The notes beneath the pieces are model-generated. The model ran no database searches. It had not been told where the DNA came from and saw only the letters and a program-made list of their open reading frames with translations. A stretch of DNA of 64,000 bases, from positions 2,417,001 through 2,481,000 of the forward strand of contig CM029122.1 of assembly GCA_016859345.1 (NCBI GenBank). Direction: 5' to 3'. Source of the DNA: Istiophorus platypterus. Taxonomy: Eukaryota; Chordata; Actinopteri; Istiophoriformes; Istiophoridae. Shown one piece after another: positions 48,801-58,960 of the stretch (the stretch's first letter is position 1; every line of letters starts with the position of its first letter). A program made the translations under genes and the position numbers.

Positions 48801-50188
48801 GCCAGTTGTGATCAGCCAGGTGGCCACGCAGGGAGCAAAGCAGATTTTTCAGTCTCAGTTTGTGGTCAAGTTCTTGATCTCCTACAGCACCGACCGCCGG
48901 AAGTGGATATTCTACAAGGGCAACAGCACGGACTTCAGGAAGGTGGGGGTGGGGGATCTGATCACCTCTTTGATCAGCTACAAACTATGAGGGAAGTGTT
49001 CAATCACTTCTTCTTCTTTTTTTTCTTAATTTCTGTCTACGTCACCCCCCTTCACCAGGTGTTCCCTGGGAACCAGGAAGCCTACAAGACAAAGTTGAAC
49101 ACCTTCTTTCCTCCTCTGGTTGGACGGTTCATCAGGCTCCACCCGATCGAGTGGAGCAACAAGGCCACAGTCCGCATGGAGTTCTACGGCTGTGAGCTTG
49201 ACGGTGAGTTGCACCGTACGCATGCGTGGACGCGGGTTGAGCCGGACGGCGGGTCAAAGAAAACTGTCCCAATGCTTGAACCTTGGGATCAATATCTGTG
49301 GCCGCATTACCACGACATTTCTGATCTCCCATCACAGGCTGCTCAGTACCTCTGGGGATGGAGAGCGGGCACATAGCAGACAGTCGGATCAGCGCCAGCT
49401 CCACAGCCTCCAGCTGGTACTCCGGGCCCTGGAAACCCTCGCTCGCTCGCCTCAACAAACAGGGCACCGTCAACGCATGGCAGGCTAAGGTACCGGTCTA
49501 GTACTGACATGCCAGCTCGAAACTAATGCACTCAAATTTATAGCAAGAATCAGGTCTTAGTCACAGAATGTCGGTGGTGTCGTAACACAGGATATAGTTA
49601 TATATACGCACACCCACATCCCTGCGTCGGGATTGAATAGCACAAAGATTCCTCCTGTAGTTCATAAATACATGCACGCACCAACTCACAGGTCAAAGCT
49701 ATTTCTCCTCTATTTCCTCACTTTCTCTTCCACAGTATAACGACATGAACCAGTGGCTTCAGGTGGAGCTGCCCAATGTGACGAAGATCACGGGTATAAT
49801 AACGCAGGGGGCCAAGTCCATGGGACAAGCCATGTACGTCATGTCCTACACTCTGCAATACAGCAGCAATGGGATACACTGGGAGCAGTACACGGACGAA
49901 GAAGACTACCAATTCAAGGTGAGCCGCAGCAAAGCCTCACACGGGAATTTTTTTATTTTACACGAACTGGTTCACTGGTAAGCAGAGTTTTTTGTGACTT
50001 TGATCCGAATCAATGTCTCTCCTCCCTCTCGTCAAACTCAGACGTTCTCCGGAAATGAAGACAACAATGACCACGTGAAGAACTACATCTACCCGCCTAT
50101 TTTCTCGCGCTTCATCCGGATCGTCCCCCGGACCTGGAGGAATTCCATCACCATGAGAATAGAGCTGCTGGGCTGTGACTTCGAGTGA
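36819..50188 (+). CDS. f5: Coagulation factor V, 25 coding exons
   Basis: Secreted plasma procofactor; after thrombin activation it binds factor Xa on phospholipid and speeds prothrombin conversion. Exons: 36819-36979, 37533-37615, 38364-38486, 38979-39191, 39354-39515, 40274-40495, 40583-40748, 41070-41250, 42266-42362, 42452-42657, 43555-43702, 43820-44032, 44194-45889, 46018-46186, 46791-47027, 47367-47577, 47780-47959, 48150-48266, 48385-48456, 48608-48693, 48787-48942, 49059-49203, 49338-49489, 49736-49918, 50042-50188. All are GT-AG; the total is 1841 codons plus TGA, and 25 exons equals human F5. Signal peptide about 1-26; A1 27-335, A2 345-690, B 744-1200, A3 1207-1528, C1 1530-1685, C2 1686-1841. 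Ceruloplasmin-type strings include GLIGPLLVCRKGTL and VFDENKSWY. It is factor V rather than VIII because the B domain keeps the factor V basic region and the LGLR-S activation site. The B domain is about half human length and lacks the human nonapeptide repeats. Confidence 0.95.
37386..37432. repeat. Perfect inverted repeat, 19-bp arms, 9-base loop, f5 intron 1
   Basis: Left arm 37386-37404 (CACGTCTCCCATATCTTGC) and right arm 37414-37432 (GCAAGATATGGGAGACGTG) are exact reverse complements around a loop of TGATATACT. The hairpin lies about 100 bases before f5 exon 2. It could be a mobile-element remnant, a structured RNA or chance expansion. Confidence 0.9.
37616..38363 (+). other. f5: f5 intron 2, nothing recognised
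   Basis: AT-rich intron of 748 bp between coding exons 2 and 3; no repeat family or RNA gene seen. Confidence 0.5.
41470..41880. repeat. Interspersed repeat remnant in f5 intron 8
   Basis: Begins with a TCAGATTCAGGTTCAGAGTC-type run, then CAGAAATCCTTAATTATGCC, and later CTGATCACAGAAGGAATGAA then GGACTTAA. This layout resembles a very common fish interspersed repeat whose copies start with an AGAATCAGAAATACTTTATT-like block. It is eroded and non-coding. Confidence 0.55.
42745..43195. repeat. Interspersed repeat in f5 intron 10
   Basis: Contains GATCCCCTGACTTTTCCTCT, GTGTCACCATGAGGTTCTCA, GAATTGTAATAACCCTGGTG, CAATGACATTCC, AGCTTGTTAGCATTGTG and CGCTAGCATGGCT in order. I recognise this as a frequent teleost repeat; the piece at 18440-18690 is a partial copy. 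No open reading frame. Confidence 0.65.
44194..45889 (+). CDS. f5: f5 exon 13: end of A2, entire B domain, start of A3
   Basis: A single 1696-base exon, as in other vertebrates. In order it codes for an acidic, Tyr-rich A2 tail (DYQYEYEYGG, candidate sulfation), the activation site LGLR743-S744, and a region with about 20 N-glycosylation sequons (743-1070). An RLTR motif sits at 846-849. A Lys-rich basic region lies near 1083-1110 (KTKKKKSYKPQARSGLPFSP). Next comes an acidic stretch like the factor V acidic region (DNEYEYVVFKDPYGS), then YYLK1198 leading into A3 (YFIAAEE at 1207). Basic plus acidic segments are the elements known to keep human factor V inactive, so procofactor control appears retained although the spacer is short. 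Confidence 0.93.
46325..46740. repeat. Teleost dispersed repeat copy in f5 intron 14
   Basis: GGTTAGCTTAGCATAGCACA, CTGGCTAAATCTCG and TGCTAAGCTAAGCTAGGCTA, then CAGCTGCTGGTCGTAGCTT. It shares the CTAAGCTAAGCTA core with the copies at 12925 and 29750. Confidence 0.65.
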
Positions 50189-50323
50189 TGGCGCGCCGAA
50201 TCATGATGCACCAGGTCAACAACGCTCATCTACATCCAACAGTTATGTAAGGTCCATCTAGGAACAGCCATTGCAAGTTAGCATAGGCTATAGATGCTGC
50301 AGTTTGTGTAATTGGTTCATGCC

Positions 50324-50329
50324 ATATAC

Positions 50330-50373
<44 letters not shown>

Positions 50374-50380
50374 ATATATT

Positions 50381-50415
<35 letters not shown>

Positions 50416-50427
50416 ATATATATATAA
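50324..50427. repeat. (TA)n microsatellite in f5 3' UTR
   Basis: About 100 bp of TA units with short TTTATA and TGTGTA interruptions, 136 bases after the f5 stop and before its polyadenylation signal, so it would be transcribed. Confidence 0.9.
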
Positions 50428-50560
50428 ACCCTTTCGTCATTCTCTTATGTATGTTCAAAATACTAGTAGCATTTTTAAACTAATATGTTGTATTCTGTCC
50501 ATAAGAAATGAATAGGAATGAATGTAAATATCTAAGTAGATACCACGTAATTTATTTTAC

Positions 50561-50566
50561 AATAAA
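50561..50566 (+). terminator. f5: f5 polyadenylation signal AATAAA
   Basis: Canonical hexamer 373 bases after the f5 stop, followed by a T-rich stretch. First strong signal downstream. Confidence 0.65.
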
Positions 50567-50569
50567 TAT

Positions 50570-52370
50570 GATTATCATTCTTGTTTTTTTCTGTGTCTGG
50601 CTCAGTGGTGTGTGAGTACATAAATTATGGATTCTGCTAGCAAACAGGGACTTCTGGTATCCAGTGTATGAGCACGTGACCACCAATATCTCCTCATGAG
50701 GCCAGGGAGGTGTCGCTTTTAGCACCTCTGCCAGGGGAGGCCCGGCCCCCCCAGCGTTAAGCGTCACCCTCGGGCCTCTGGAGTCAACAGACATGTGCAG
50801 CTGCGAACACATGCCGTGTTTATGCCATTTGCCAATTGCGTTAAACTTGGCGCCGGCGGTGTGAAAGACTGAGCTGCCCTCGTGCCTATGATCTGTAAAA
50901 TCTAATTAACTCTCAGATAGCTTTACAGGACAACCGGCCGCTCGGGCTCCTGGGAATACCGTTGACAACCAGCTGTCGGTCTCTGTGTAATTTTTACTGC
51001 GGGAATAATGGACATAATGACAATATGACACTTTATTGTTGAGGGGAATTCCCCCCGCTGTGGAGGTCAGATCTGGTTTGGTGTCCTGTTCGTGAGGCAT
51101 TTTCACGTTTTAACAGATCATGCAGGTGAAGGCCCAATAAACATCCAGCATCTCGTCGGATTAAAAGATGTTGAGTTTTTGAAAACATGTTTTCGCATCC
51201 CATCTGGGAAACAAGTGACACCAAGATGACCCAGGCATCCACTTCGTGTGCATATCGTCTGGAAGCAATGTCTGGAAAAAAGTCTCCAACAGTGTCGCTG
51301 TTGCAACTTAGATCACTGCTGACGTACATAGACCTGCTCAGGTAGTTACTGGGCCCTCAAGCTCCAGGAGTCTCAGAATTCTGCAACTGAATCCACAGAA
51401 GGAACCGTGACGTATCGTCTCAGTTGCTTGTATTTTGAGAGCGAGGTTGGTGTCAGTCCACTACTTAAGGGCAAAGAAAACCAAATGCTGGCACATACCT
51501 GATGAAAGAGGAAAGAAAATTACAGCGTCGCGCGTTCTTCATCAGCAGAAGAAGTTTGATTTGCCTCTGAGCCGACGTCTGAGACTTTCCACTGACGCCA
51601 CCAGCTGAAGAAGATGGTGACACATTCAAAACCCCCTGAAACAAAGGAAAAGTGAGTGGACCTTGATTGCCTCGTCACCCTAACCCTAACCCGACCCCCC
51701 CGCCCCGTCCCGAATCTAAGTCTGGGGCCTCGGACATCAGGTGCACCTGTGATTTGGCGCCACCAGGTGTCGCTCCAACCTCACCTCTCTGTTGGAGCTC
51801 AGGCCCAGACAAAACATTTCCACATCAGTTTAGATGAAGGTTTTTATTTGATGGAGGTTCACCTGTTAAGATTAGGTGGGCTAAAAAACACAGGTCACTT
51901 CTGATACTTTCAATGTTTTTCTTTCAAGGAAATATACGCTTTCAAGTTTTGTTAAATTTAAAAAGCAAATATTGTGCTTTTTAAAAATATCAGCTCAACA
52001 CAACCCCTGACTTAAAGCTCACAACCCCATGGGAATAACACTGGAGTCAATTCTCATCCCTGCACTATTTTCATTTGCCACTGTGCACGGGTGCCTGTAA
52101 AAATAAAGATAAATAGTTCTTCATTTTGCTCTGTGAATCTCTGTATAAGCCAAATGATATACGTTACCTACAATGTACCATATAAATCCTATATTATTAA
52201 TGTAAAAATACATTGTCACAAAATCTTTCAGTAAAACGGTTATTTGAGTAAAAGAACAGAAGTATTATCAGTAAAAATGGACACGTGGCCAGGCTGCCTC
52301 CTGTCACGTTATGAATTATTATAATACTGTTTCACTGCTATTCATGCATTATCATGTTTTTCATGTTGTA
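50570..52370. other. Spacer between f5 and rgcc
   Basis: No convincing gene. A splice-donor-like GGAAAAGTGAGTGG occurs at about 51645-51658, and two telomere-like CCCTAA units at about 51679-51690. Open frames are short and unconserved in appearance. Confidence 0.5.
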
Positions 52371-52371
52371 G

Positions 52372-52625
52372 CTGAAGTGGAGCATGACATGAAGTCTCCA
52401 CTTCTTAAACCTCTAGGTAAGTTTGTTTCTCTATACTGCATTTAAAAAATATAGTAATAACACTTAGTCAATATAGGCTCAAACTCCAGTTTTAAGTATT
52501 TGAATACAATATTTCTAGGGTAAATATTGTAGTGAGTTTATTATCACCTTAAAACGAAATGTTTTTATGTATTGCACATGATTTTCTTGTCATACATTCA
52601 CATTATAGTAATATACTACTTTACC
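52372..52625 (+). pseudogene. rgcc: Partial tandem duplicate of rgcc exon 1 and start of intron 1
   Basis: The 28-base coding stretch at 52389-52416 (ATG AAG TCT CCA CTT CTT AAA...) matches rgcc exon 1 at 53494-53521 except for a few bases. It has the same length, the same phase and a GGTAAG donor. Similarity runs on into the intron for about 200 bases: TAGGCTCAAACTCCAGTTTT versus TAGGTTCAAACTCCAGTTTT, then near-identical AT-rich sequence. An acceptor-like TTCATGTTGTAG sits just before it. It would code for MKSPLLKPL instead of MKSPKLKPQ. It could be a dead copy or an alternative first exon; the upstream promoter sequence is not shared. Confidence 0.75.
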
Positions 52626-53214
52626 AGTCATTTCAGTTTCTTTAGATAATGTTTGAAAACTCTGGTATGTTTAGTATTTTATAAGATGATTAAATGCTTA
52701 TTAATTAACATAAATTTGTAAAGCAAATAATCATTTGACAAGTTAATAAATATATTTGGTTAGAAAAGTACTTTAATTGTTTCTGAAATGTAGCAAAGTA
52801 AAATAAAGTAGAATGAGGGTTATAGTCTTGCTCAACTGCTTCAGACTTACTCGAGTAAATGTACTCGGTTATTTTCTCCACCGTGTTTGTTTTGTACATT
52901 CCGTTCTGTCTATATCAGATGTGACTGGTGTCACTTCCGACCGCCTGTCACCGGGACCTGTCACCGGGACCCGGCCCAGGATCGGTTGGCCCCTGGATGC
53001 GTCCCCCCGTCAATCACCGCCGGGCCCGGTTCTGTCACTGCCCGCTGATAAAAATATGATCAGGATCAGAAATACCCATGTGGGCGTGTGTGTGTCACAC
53101 CTCTGCCCGGCAGGTGACACACAAGCTGTTTACAAACACGCTCTTTATGAGCGAGACGTCAGGGGAGGGGTGTGTGTGTAACTGCAACCGGGAAGCAACG
53201 CACTGGTCACATAT

Positions 53215-53225
53215 CACACGCACAC

Positions 53226-53261
<36 letters not shown>
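53215..53261. repeat. (CA)n microsatellite upstream of rgcc promoter
   Basis: CA array with two CG interruptions, about 65 bp before the TATA-like box of rgcc. Confidence 0.9.
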
Positions 53262-53263
<2 letters not shown>

Positions 53264-53324
53264 GGTCGTACTGCCCTCCCACCCCCGGCTCGGCTTTCGT
53301 CCCGCCCACACCGAGCGGGGCTCC

Positions 53325-53332
53325 TTAAATAG
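53325..53332 (+). promoter_or_regulatory. rgcc: TATA-like box of rgcc
   Basis: TTAAATAG within a GC-rich context (CTCCTTAAATAGCGCC), about 160 bases upstream of the start codon. The spacing suits a transcription start near 53355 and a 5' UTR of about 140 bases. Confidence 0.5.
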
Positions 53333-53493
53333 CGCCGGTCCGCGGCCCGCAGGGTTAGTTCAGGACCCGCAGCTGCGGTGGACGCGGGAGGACAGAGCGG
53401 GACTCTACACCGAGGGACACACGCACACGTCTACATATATCTATACATATATATAAATATACTGGACAGTACTGGATAATTAGACCTGGAACC

Positions 53494-54966
53494 ATGAAGT
53501 CTCCAAAACTTAAACCTCAAGGTAATTTTCTTTCTAATGTTTTTCTACGCTGAATTAAAAAAAAAAAGTATTACAATAAGTCACTATAGGTTCAAACTCC
53601 AGTTTTAAGTATTTAAATACCATATTTCTAAAGTAAATACTGTAGTGATTTTATTATGACCTCATTTTTAACGGTGTTGCACACGCTTTTCTATTCACAT
53701 TATATTAATATTATACTACAATAAATTTTATAAATTAAAATAATGGCCCTCATAAATGATTGTATACATATATCTTATTTATTTATATATATTTTAATGG
53801 TCATCCTGGCGTTGTTGCAGCGAGGTTCGTCGAGGAGCAGGACCTGAGCGACGTGCTGTGCGAGTTCGACGCGGTGATCGAGGACTTCACGTCGCCGGTG
53901 GAGAAGCGACACTTCAGGTACGACGAGCACCTGAGGACCGCGAAGAGGCGGAGCAGCGCCAGCGTCAGCGACAGCGGCATCAGCGACTCGGAGAGTAAGT
54001 CGGGGCTCGGACACCGAGGGTTTGGGTTGTTATGGTCTGTAATATGGAGCAGTGACGGTGGACCCAGGCTTATGGGGCTCTGGATAAACCTGGTCTCCTT
54101 ACACCAGGAAAGGTTCTAGGCCGGGGCTCGTTCAGAATGTGAACCGACACCTGAGCCTCCAGGACGGAGATCAGGCGCATATTTATGGCACTGGCGCCAT
54201 CTGCCCCTAAAGGGCTGAGGGTCCGACGTGGTTCCGCCCTGGAAGTCGCTCGCATCACCGCCGTCTTCTTTACCAGAAACTCTTGACCTTTACCTGAATT
54301 AATGCCCCCTCTCCCCTGGAGCCCCCCCACCACCTCCCACACTGCTCCCTGATACCCTGGCCTCATGCGCAGTATCTTATCATGTACAATCAAGAGGGTG
54401 ACTGGCACATTGTTGCACACTTCTTGCACAGTATGCACCATGTACTCCACACACACACACACATGCAATTAAACTGAGAGAAAGAGAGAGAGGGAGAAAA
54501 AGAGCCAGAAAAAAATCCTTAATCACGGTGCAGAGATTTTGGATCAGATTGAGCTGCCGATGCTTCATATCTGGGCTCTGATGTCTGTGACATTTTACTG
54601 TCATACGTTGCTATATTACTCTACCATACAGTGTTTTAAAAAGTCTGCTTCCTCAGCTACAGACCCCCCCCCCCCCACACCCAAGTGGGGTTATGTCTCT
54701 CGGGCCCCCATAAGTAAAAAGACTTGGTTTCCCCAAACCGTCTTGTGTAGATAGCCCCGAGTTGGGCGGGATCTTTTATGGTCCCGAGGCTTCTGGAAAG
54801 TCGATCTGTGGGACCGTTTGAGAGGGAGGGGGAGGGGGTGGGGGCGGGGGCATCCTGTTAACCTCAGGTCTGACCGTCCTCAGGTCACATGCATGACAGA
54901 CTCCAGAAAATCAGGCTCTTTTGCTTTTAAAATGCATATGATTAAAAAAAACAAACCAAAACATAT

Positions 54967-55003
<37 letters not shown>

Positions 55004-55470
55004 TTTGGTTTTGTTTTTTTCCTATGAGGGGGTAATTTGGTGATTACATGGCACCTGAGGTTCCAGTGGTTTTCTGAGGGCATCACCAGTGTCCACAATG
55101 TTTACGACCCCAGCTAGAGTTTCTCGAATTATCACGTTAACCGCTGAGCAGCGTCCGCGGTCGGAAACAGAGGGCAGGTGCTCGGACCTGGGCCTCGCGA
55201 GCTCTGCCAGTTCTGCTCGAGGGATCGGATTCCTGCGCCAGCTCCGGCCTCTCCGTGGCGGCGCCAATGAAGAGCGACCTGTCGCCCCATTGTGCCGCGG
55301 CCTGATGGATGGACGGACTGTCAGAGGTGGAGATGAATAACAAAGAACAAACAAAAAAAAAATGCAGTCTTCCCCAGATCCGTCCTGGAGTGTGAAGGAG
55401 AGAGGGGAAGAAGTGGATGAAAATAAAAGAGCAGAAGTTGGAAAATGAGGAATTAGAGGGTTACATGTCA

Positions 55471-55504
<34 letters not shown>

Positions 55505-57776
55505 CCCCTCTTACGCTGTGTGTTCAGCACTGAGTGGTGGGAGCATTGCAGGTCGGGGGGGGGGGGGGTCAGTAAGCAGCCGACACCTGAGACACTGTTG
55601 ATCTCGGCTGCCGTCCTGCAGAGAGGAGAAAGAGACGTCAGAGGCTTTAAGTTCACACTGATCAATGATGTGAGTGACAAAAAAAACAAAGCCAAACACA
55701 CAAACCAAACACCGGCTTAAAGTGCAGGAACCAAGTCTGAGCTTTCCTTGTCCCCTCGCTCCTCCTTCATTTCTCACCGAACAAACAAACAGTGGAAACA
55801 TGCCGGGCTAGGTGTTAGGTTGGAAGGAGACCTGGCAGAGTCAAAGCGGCCATTATATCATTTATGGAACCCTGAGTGGAGATCTGGCGTTGAGGGCACG
55901 GAGGAGGCAGAAACAGCAGCCAAAGGCAGAACCTTCTCTAAAAGTCACAGAGAAACATCTTGTTTTAGAGCAGGAGAAGGAACTCTGCCTTTAGAGACGT
56001 CCCCATTTAGGGGTTTTAGTGGCTGAATCACAGTTGCACCTGGTTTAATTTCCCTCTGGAGTTGTCCAGTGAAGCAGAGTGGGAACTTTTTGCCGCTGGA
56101 AATGCAGAGAAAGTGTCACTGTGATAATTTCAGCATCAGAGTCGGCACAAAGTATTTCTTTCATTTTTTTGGTCTCAGTTTTGTGTAAACAAGCGTCTCT
56201 GTGCAAATACAAGCACATGCATGTGTGCGACAGGCCACAGAGGAAGGGTGTCATTAGAGGAGAATGCTATGATTACACATCCGAGGCTGCTCCACTGACA
56301 CACATCAGATTTGTGTGCCTGTGTTTGTGTGTGTGTGTGTTTTACAGGGGAAAAGTGGCCGCTAATCTAATTTGTCTTCATTTTTGTCCTCTCTCTCTCT
56401 CTCTCTCTCTCTCACAGGTGCGGAGTCGCTCAACAGAAACAGCCTCAGCTTCAGCGACGAGCGGCTGAACTCCCCCACTGTGCTCTCCCCCGCCGCCGCC
56501 TCCCCCCCTCTTGTGTCACCAAAACGTGAGCACACGCCCCCTCAGACCTACACAGACATTAAAGTCCAGGGTTTGACCTGATCCGGACCTCTGTAGTGAG
56601 ACAGGGTTCAAACTTAGATCGATTAGAGAGCATGAATCATGTTGTAGAAGACACCGAAGACATATATAGAACCCCCCACCCTCCCCACCCACCAGGCTGT
56701 TTAATGTGTGATTAACGATGCTTATAATAGCTCTCATCACCATCCTCACCTTGAGGTCTGAGTCCCTCTCTCTCCTTCTCCCTCGCAGCCAAACTGGGCG
56801 ACACCAAAGAACTGGAGGACTTCATCGCTGACCTTGACAGGACATTAGAGAGTAAGTGCTAATGCAACCTGGCTGTCATGGCCCCCCCACCCCCACCCCC
56901 CCTGCTCAATGAATTAGCCCTGTGTGCTGGCGCCGCCCGCTACTCGGGATTAACAGGCGCGTTTGTTCCCCAGTGCCAGCTATGTTAACGACCTCTCATA
57001 AAGGGACACAGGAGCCGCTCCCCGTAGGTTTCTAAGAAACAATTGGGGGGGGGGTGGCATGTTATGTGGACCGGGAGGCCTCTGGGGTTACACTGCAGAG
57101 AAAAGGCCGTGTATTCCCTTTTCTTCACCCAATCACTTGGCTTTGAAAATTAAAAAAAATTTAAAAACTGCTACCAACACCATGCAATTTGCAGACACGC
57201 CACATATCACTGTGAGCTCGGTCCGGGTTCTTCTATTCCGTCCCATCCTTTTGTCTCCTCGTCGCCCTTCCACGTATAAACATAGCAGAAACCTGCGCAT
57301 GTATGTGCAGTGAATCAACGGGGCGTCTTTTCGTCGCCGGCAGATTGTCCTGTGTAAGAGACGCACATGGCTAAGTGTTTGCGTTGGACCCCTTCTTTAC
57401 TACAGGGCTTGTGAGTGTTGGAACTTGCATCGGGGTATGAGGAATGTGTGCTGAAAATAAAAGGAAAAAAAAGGAGGCTGAAGTTCCAACTGTAAATGTC
57501 GAGGACGGAATGAGACGGACGTAGGAGATGGAACACTTTCCACATCTCCGTAGCTCACAGGAGGTGGACGCTCAGTCGGGCAGTCGGCCAATCAGCCCCC
57601 GCCCCACCCCGCCCCTGTCCCCCCTGTTAGCCCCCGGAGAATGGCGTGTTTATTAGGGCCCGCCGGTGTTTATGATGAGCAGTGTGTGATGCTGAATGTC
57701 TCCGGTGCTCCGAGAATAGATCCTGTTTCTAATCAGGTCCGTCTGCCTCCGTCTCTGTCTGTTCTTAGGCATGTGA
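53494..57776 (+). CDS. rgcc: Regulator of cell cycle (RGC-32), 5 exons
   Basis: Small intracellular protein; in mammals it is induced by complement, p53 and TGF-beta and binds CDK1 and PLK1. Exons: 53494-53521, 53821-53994, 56418-56525, 56789-56851, 57769-57776. Phases agree and give 126 aa plus TGA, close to human (137 aa). Conserved blocks: EEQDLSDVLCEFDAVIEDF, the basic plus Ser-rich RRSSASVSDSGISDSES, the SFSDERLNSPT motif that includes the CDK1-type SPT site, and the C-terminal KLGDTKELEDFIADLDRTLE. The last exon supplies only the end of Ser plus Met-stop, reproducing the -SM end of the family. The Ala-rich N-terminus of mammals is absent here. Reading through the exon 4 donor instead would end in -SKC. 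Confidence 0.93.
53995..56417 (+). other. rgcc: rgcc intron 2 (2.4 kb)
   Basis: Contains a TA/TG array near 54964-55002, a GT run at about 55471-55502, a G-run near 55555, and a CT run at about 56392-56413 that forms the polypyrimidine tract of exon 3. No internal gene was seen. Confidence 0.6.
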
Positions 57777-58514
57777 CACGGGGGCTCAGAGTCATGAGAG
57801 AGGGAGGGAGTGGATGTCTGGACCGGACTCCCCTTGAACATGCACCTGCCCCCCCCATAAGCCACGTCACGCTGAAAGCCTACCAACAGGATACAGCTGG
57901 ACGCCACAGCAACTGCCGAGAGGCTCCACCACGACACCAGGTCTGCCCAGTGCCGTCAGAGAGTAACCCCCCCCCCCGGCTGTGAGGACTCCAACGAAGG
58001 TCAAAACCAGCATCGCAGGGAACCCGAGGACAAGAAAACTTTGGCAGCCACGAGTTAATGGACTCCATGTAAAGTTGTGAAGAATGCCAACATGAAATAT
58101 GTCTCACTGGATGATTCATCGTCAGAATCAGACCACACAGACCAGGTCACACTCCCTCCGTCAAAAACTTGAGCTGGAAGAGTATTTAAAATAAAAAAAA
58201 AACAAAACAGCTTTTTATAATAGAAATATATTTGTAATTTTATAGAGCTTCCTACTGTAAAAATTTATCTTTTTTTGTGAAATATATTTTTGTATCTTAT
58301 GTAAATAATGATTGTTCCAGATTCTATTTACCTTGGTATTAACAGGACGGTCGGATCGAGGTTTGACAAAAAGTTGGTTAAAATTGGTAAAGTTGGATAA
58401 AGTTGGTTACATGTTTAAATGTGAACTGAAGAAAAGAGAGAAAGAAAGAAAGAAAGAAAAAAAACTGGAAAGCGATATGTGTATTTAATACAGCTAACGC
58501 CTGCCAAGGACAAT

Positions 58515-58520
58515 ATTAAA
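58515..58520 (+). terminator. rgcc: rgcc polyadenylation signal ATTAAA
   Basis: ATTAAA variant in an AT-rich 3' UTR 739 bases after the rgcc stop, followed by a TTGTTCTTTAG stretch. Confidence 0.55.
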
Positions 58521-58928
58521 GTATGAAATATTGTTCTTTAGTAACACATGCCTCCTGTCTTAATTTTTGACCCGAAACTTTTGCTTTTCTAGGCTCAGTC
58601 AGGTTGTTTCAGTTATGAAACTCTGGATATAAAATACATTTCTGCTCTGCTTTAATTCCCTATTTCGCTCTCTCTCTCTCTCTTGCCTGCACATTGTACA
58701 TTCTGCCATATCCAGTCTAGAACAACCTAGAACACAAAACCAGATGAGAGCTACATTAAACAGCAAATTTTATTTTTTTTATTACTTTCCTGGTGCGTGG
58801 ACAGTTTTGTGCTGCTGGACCACCAAAGTGAAAGACTCACCAAAATGGACCGTGTTGGAAATAATTTAGGAAGAGATTGGACGTTCGCTTCCTCCGCAGA
58901 ATGTAAACTCATACCTGCAACAACAACT

Positions 58929-58929
58929 A

Positions 58930-58957
<28 letters not shown>
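58929..58957. repeat. (CA)n microsatellite
   Basis: Short uninterrupted CA array. Confidence 0.9.

Positions 58958-58960
<3 letters not shown>

Noticed and set aside
36819..50188. Identity as factor VIII, ceruloplasmin or hephaestin
   Set aside because: C1 and C2 discoidin domains exclude ceruloplasmin and hephaestin; the B-domain basic region and LGLR-S site fit factor V rather than factor VIII.
51614..51651. Short ATG frame ending at a GTGAGT donor, considered as an rgcc upstream coding exon
   Set aside because: It ends in phase 2 while rgcc exon 2 needs phase 1, so it cannot extend the protein; at most it is non-coding 5' exon.
51676..51691. CCCTAACCCTAACCC, considered as an interstitial telomere
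   Set aside because: Only about two units; too short to be more than chance.
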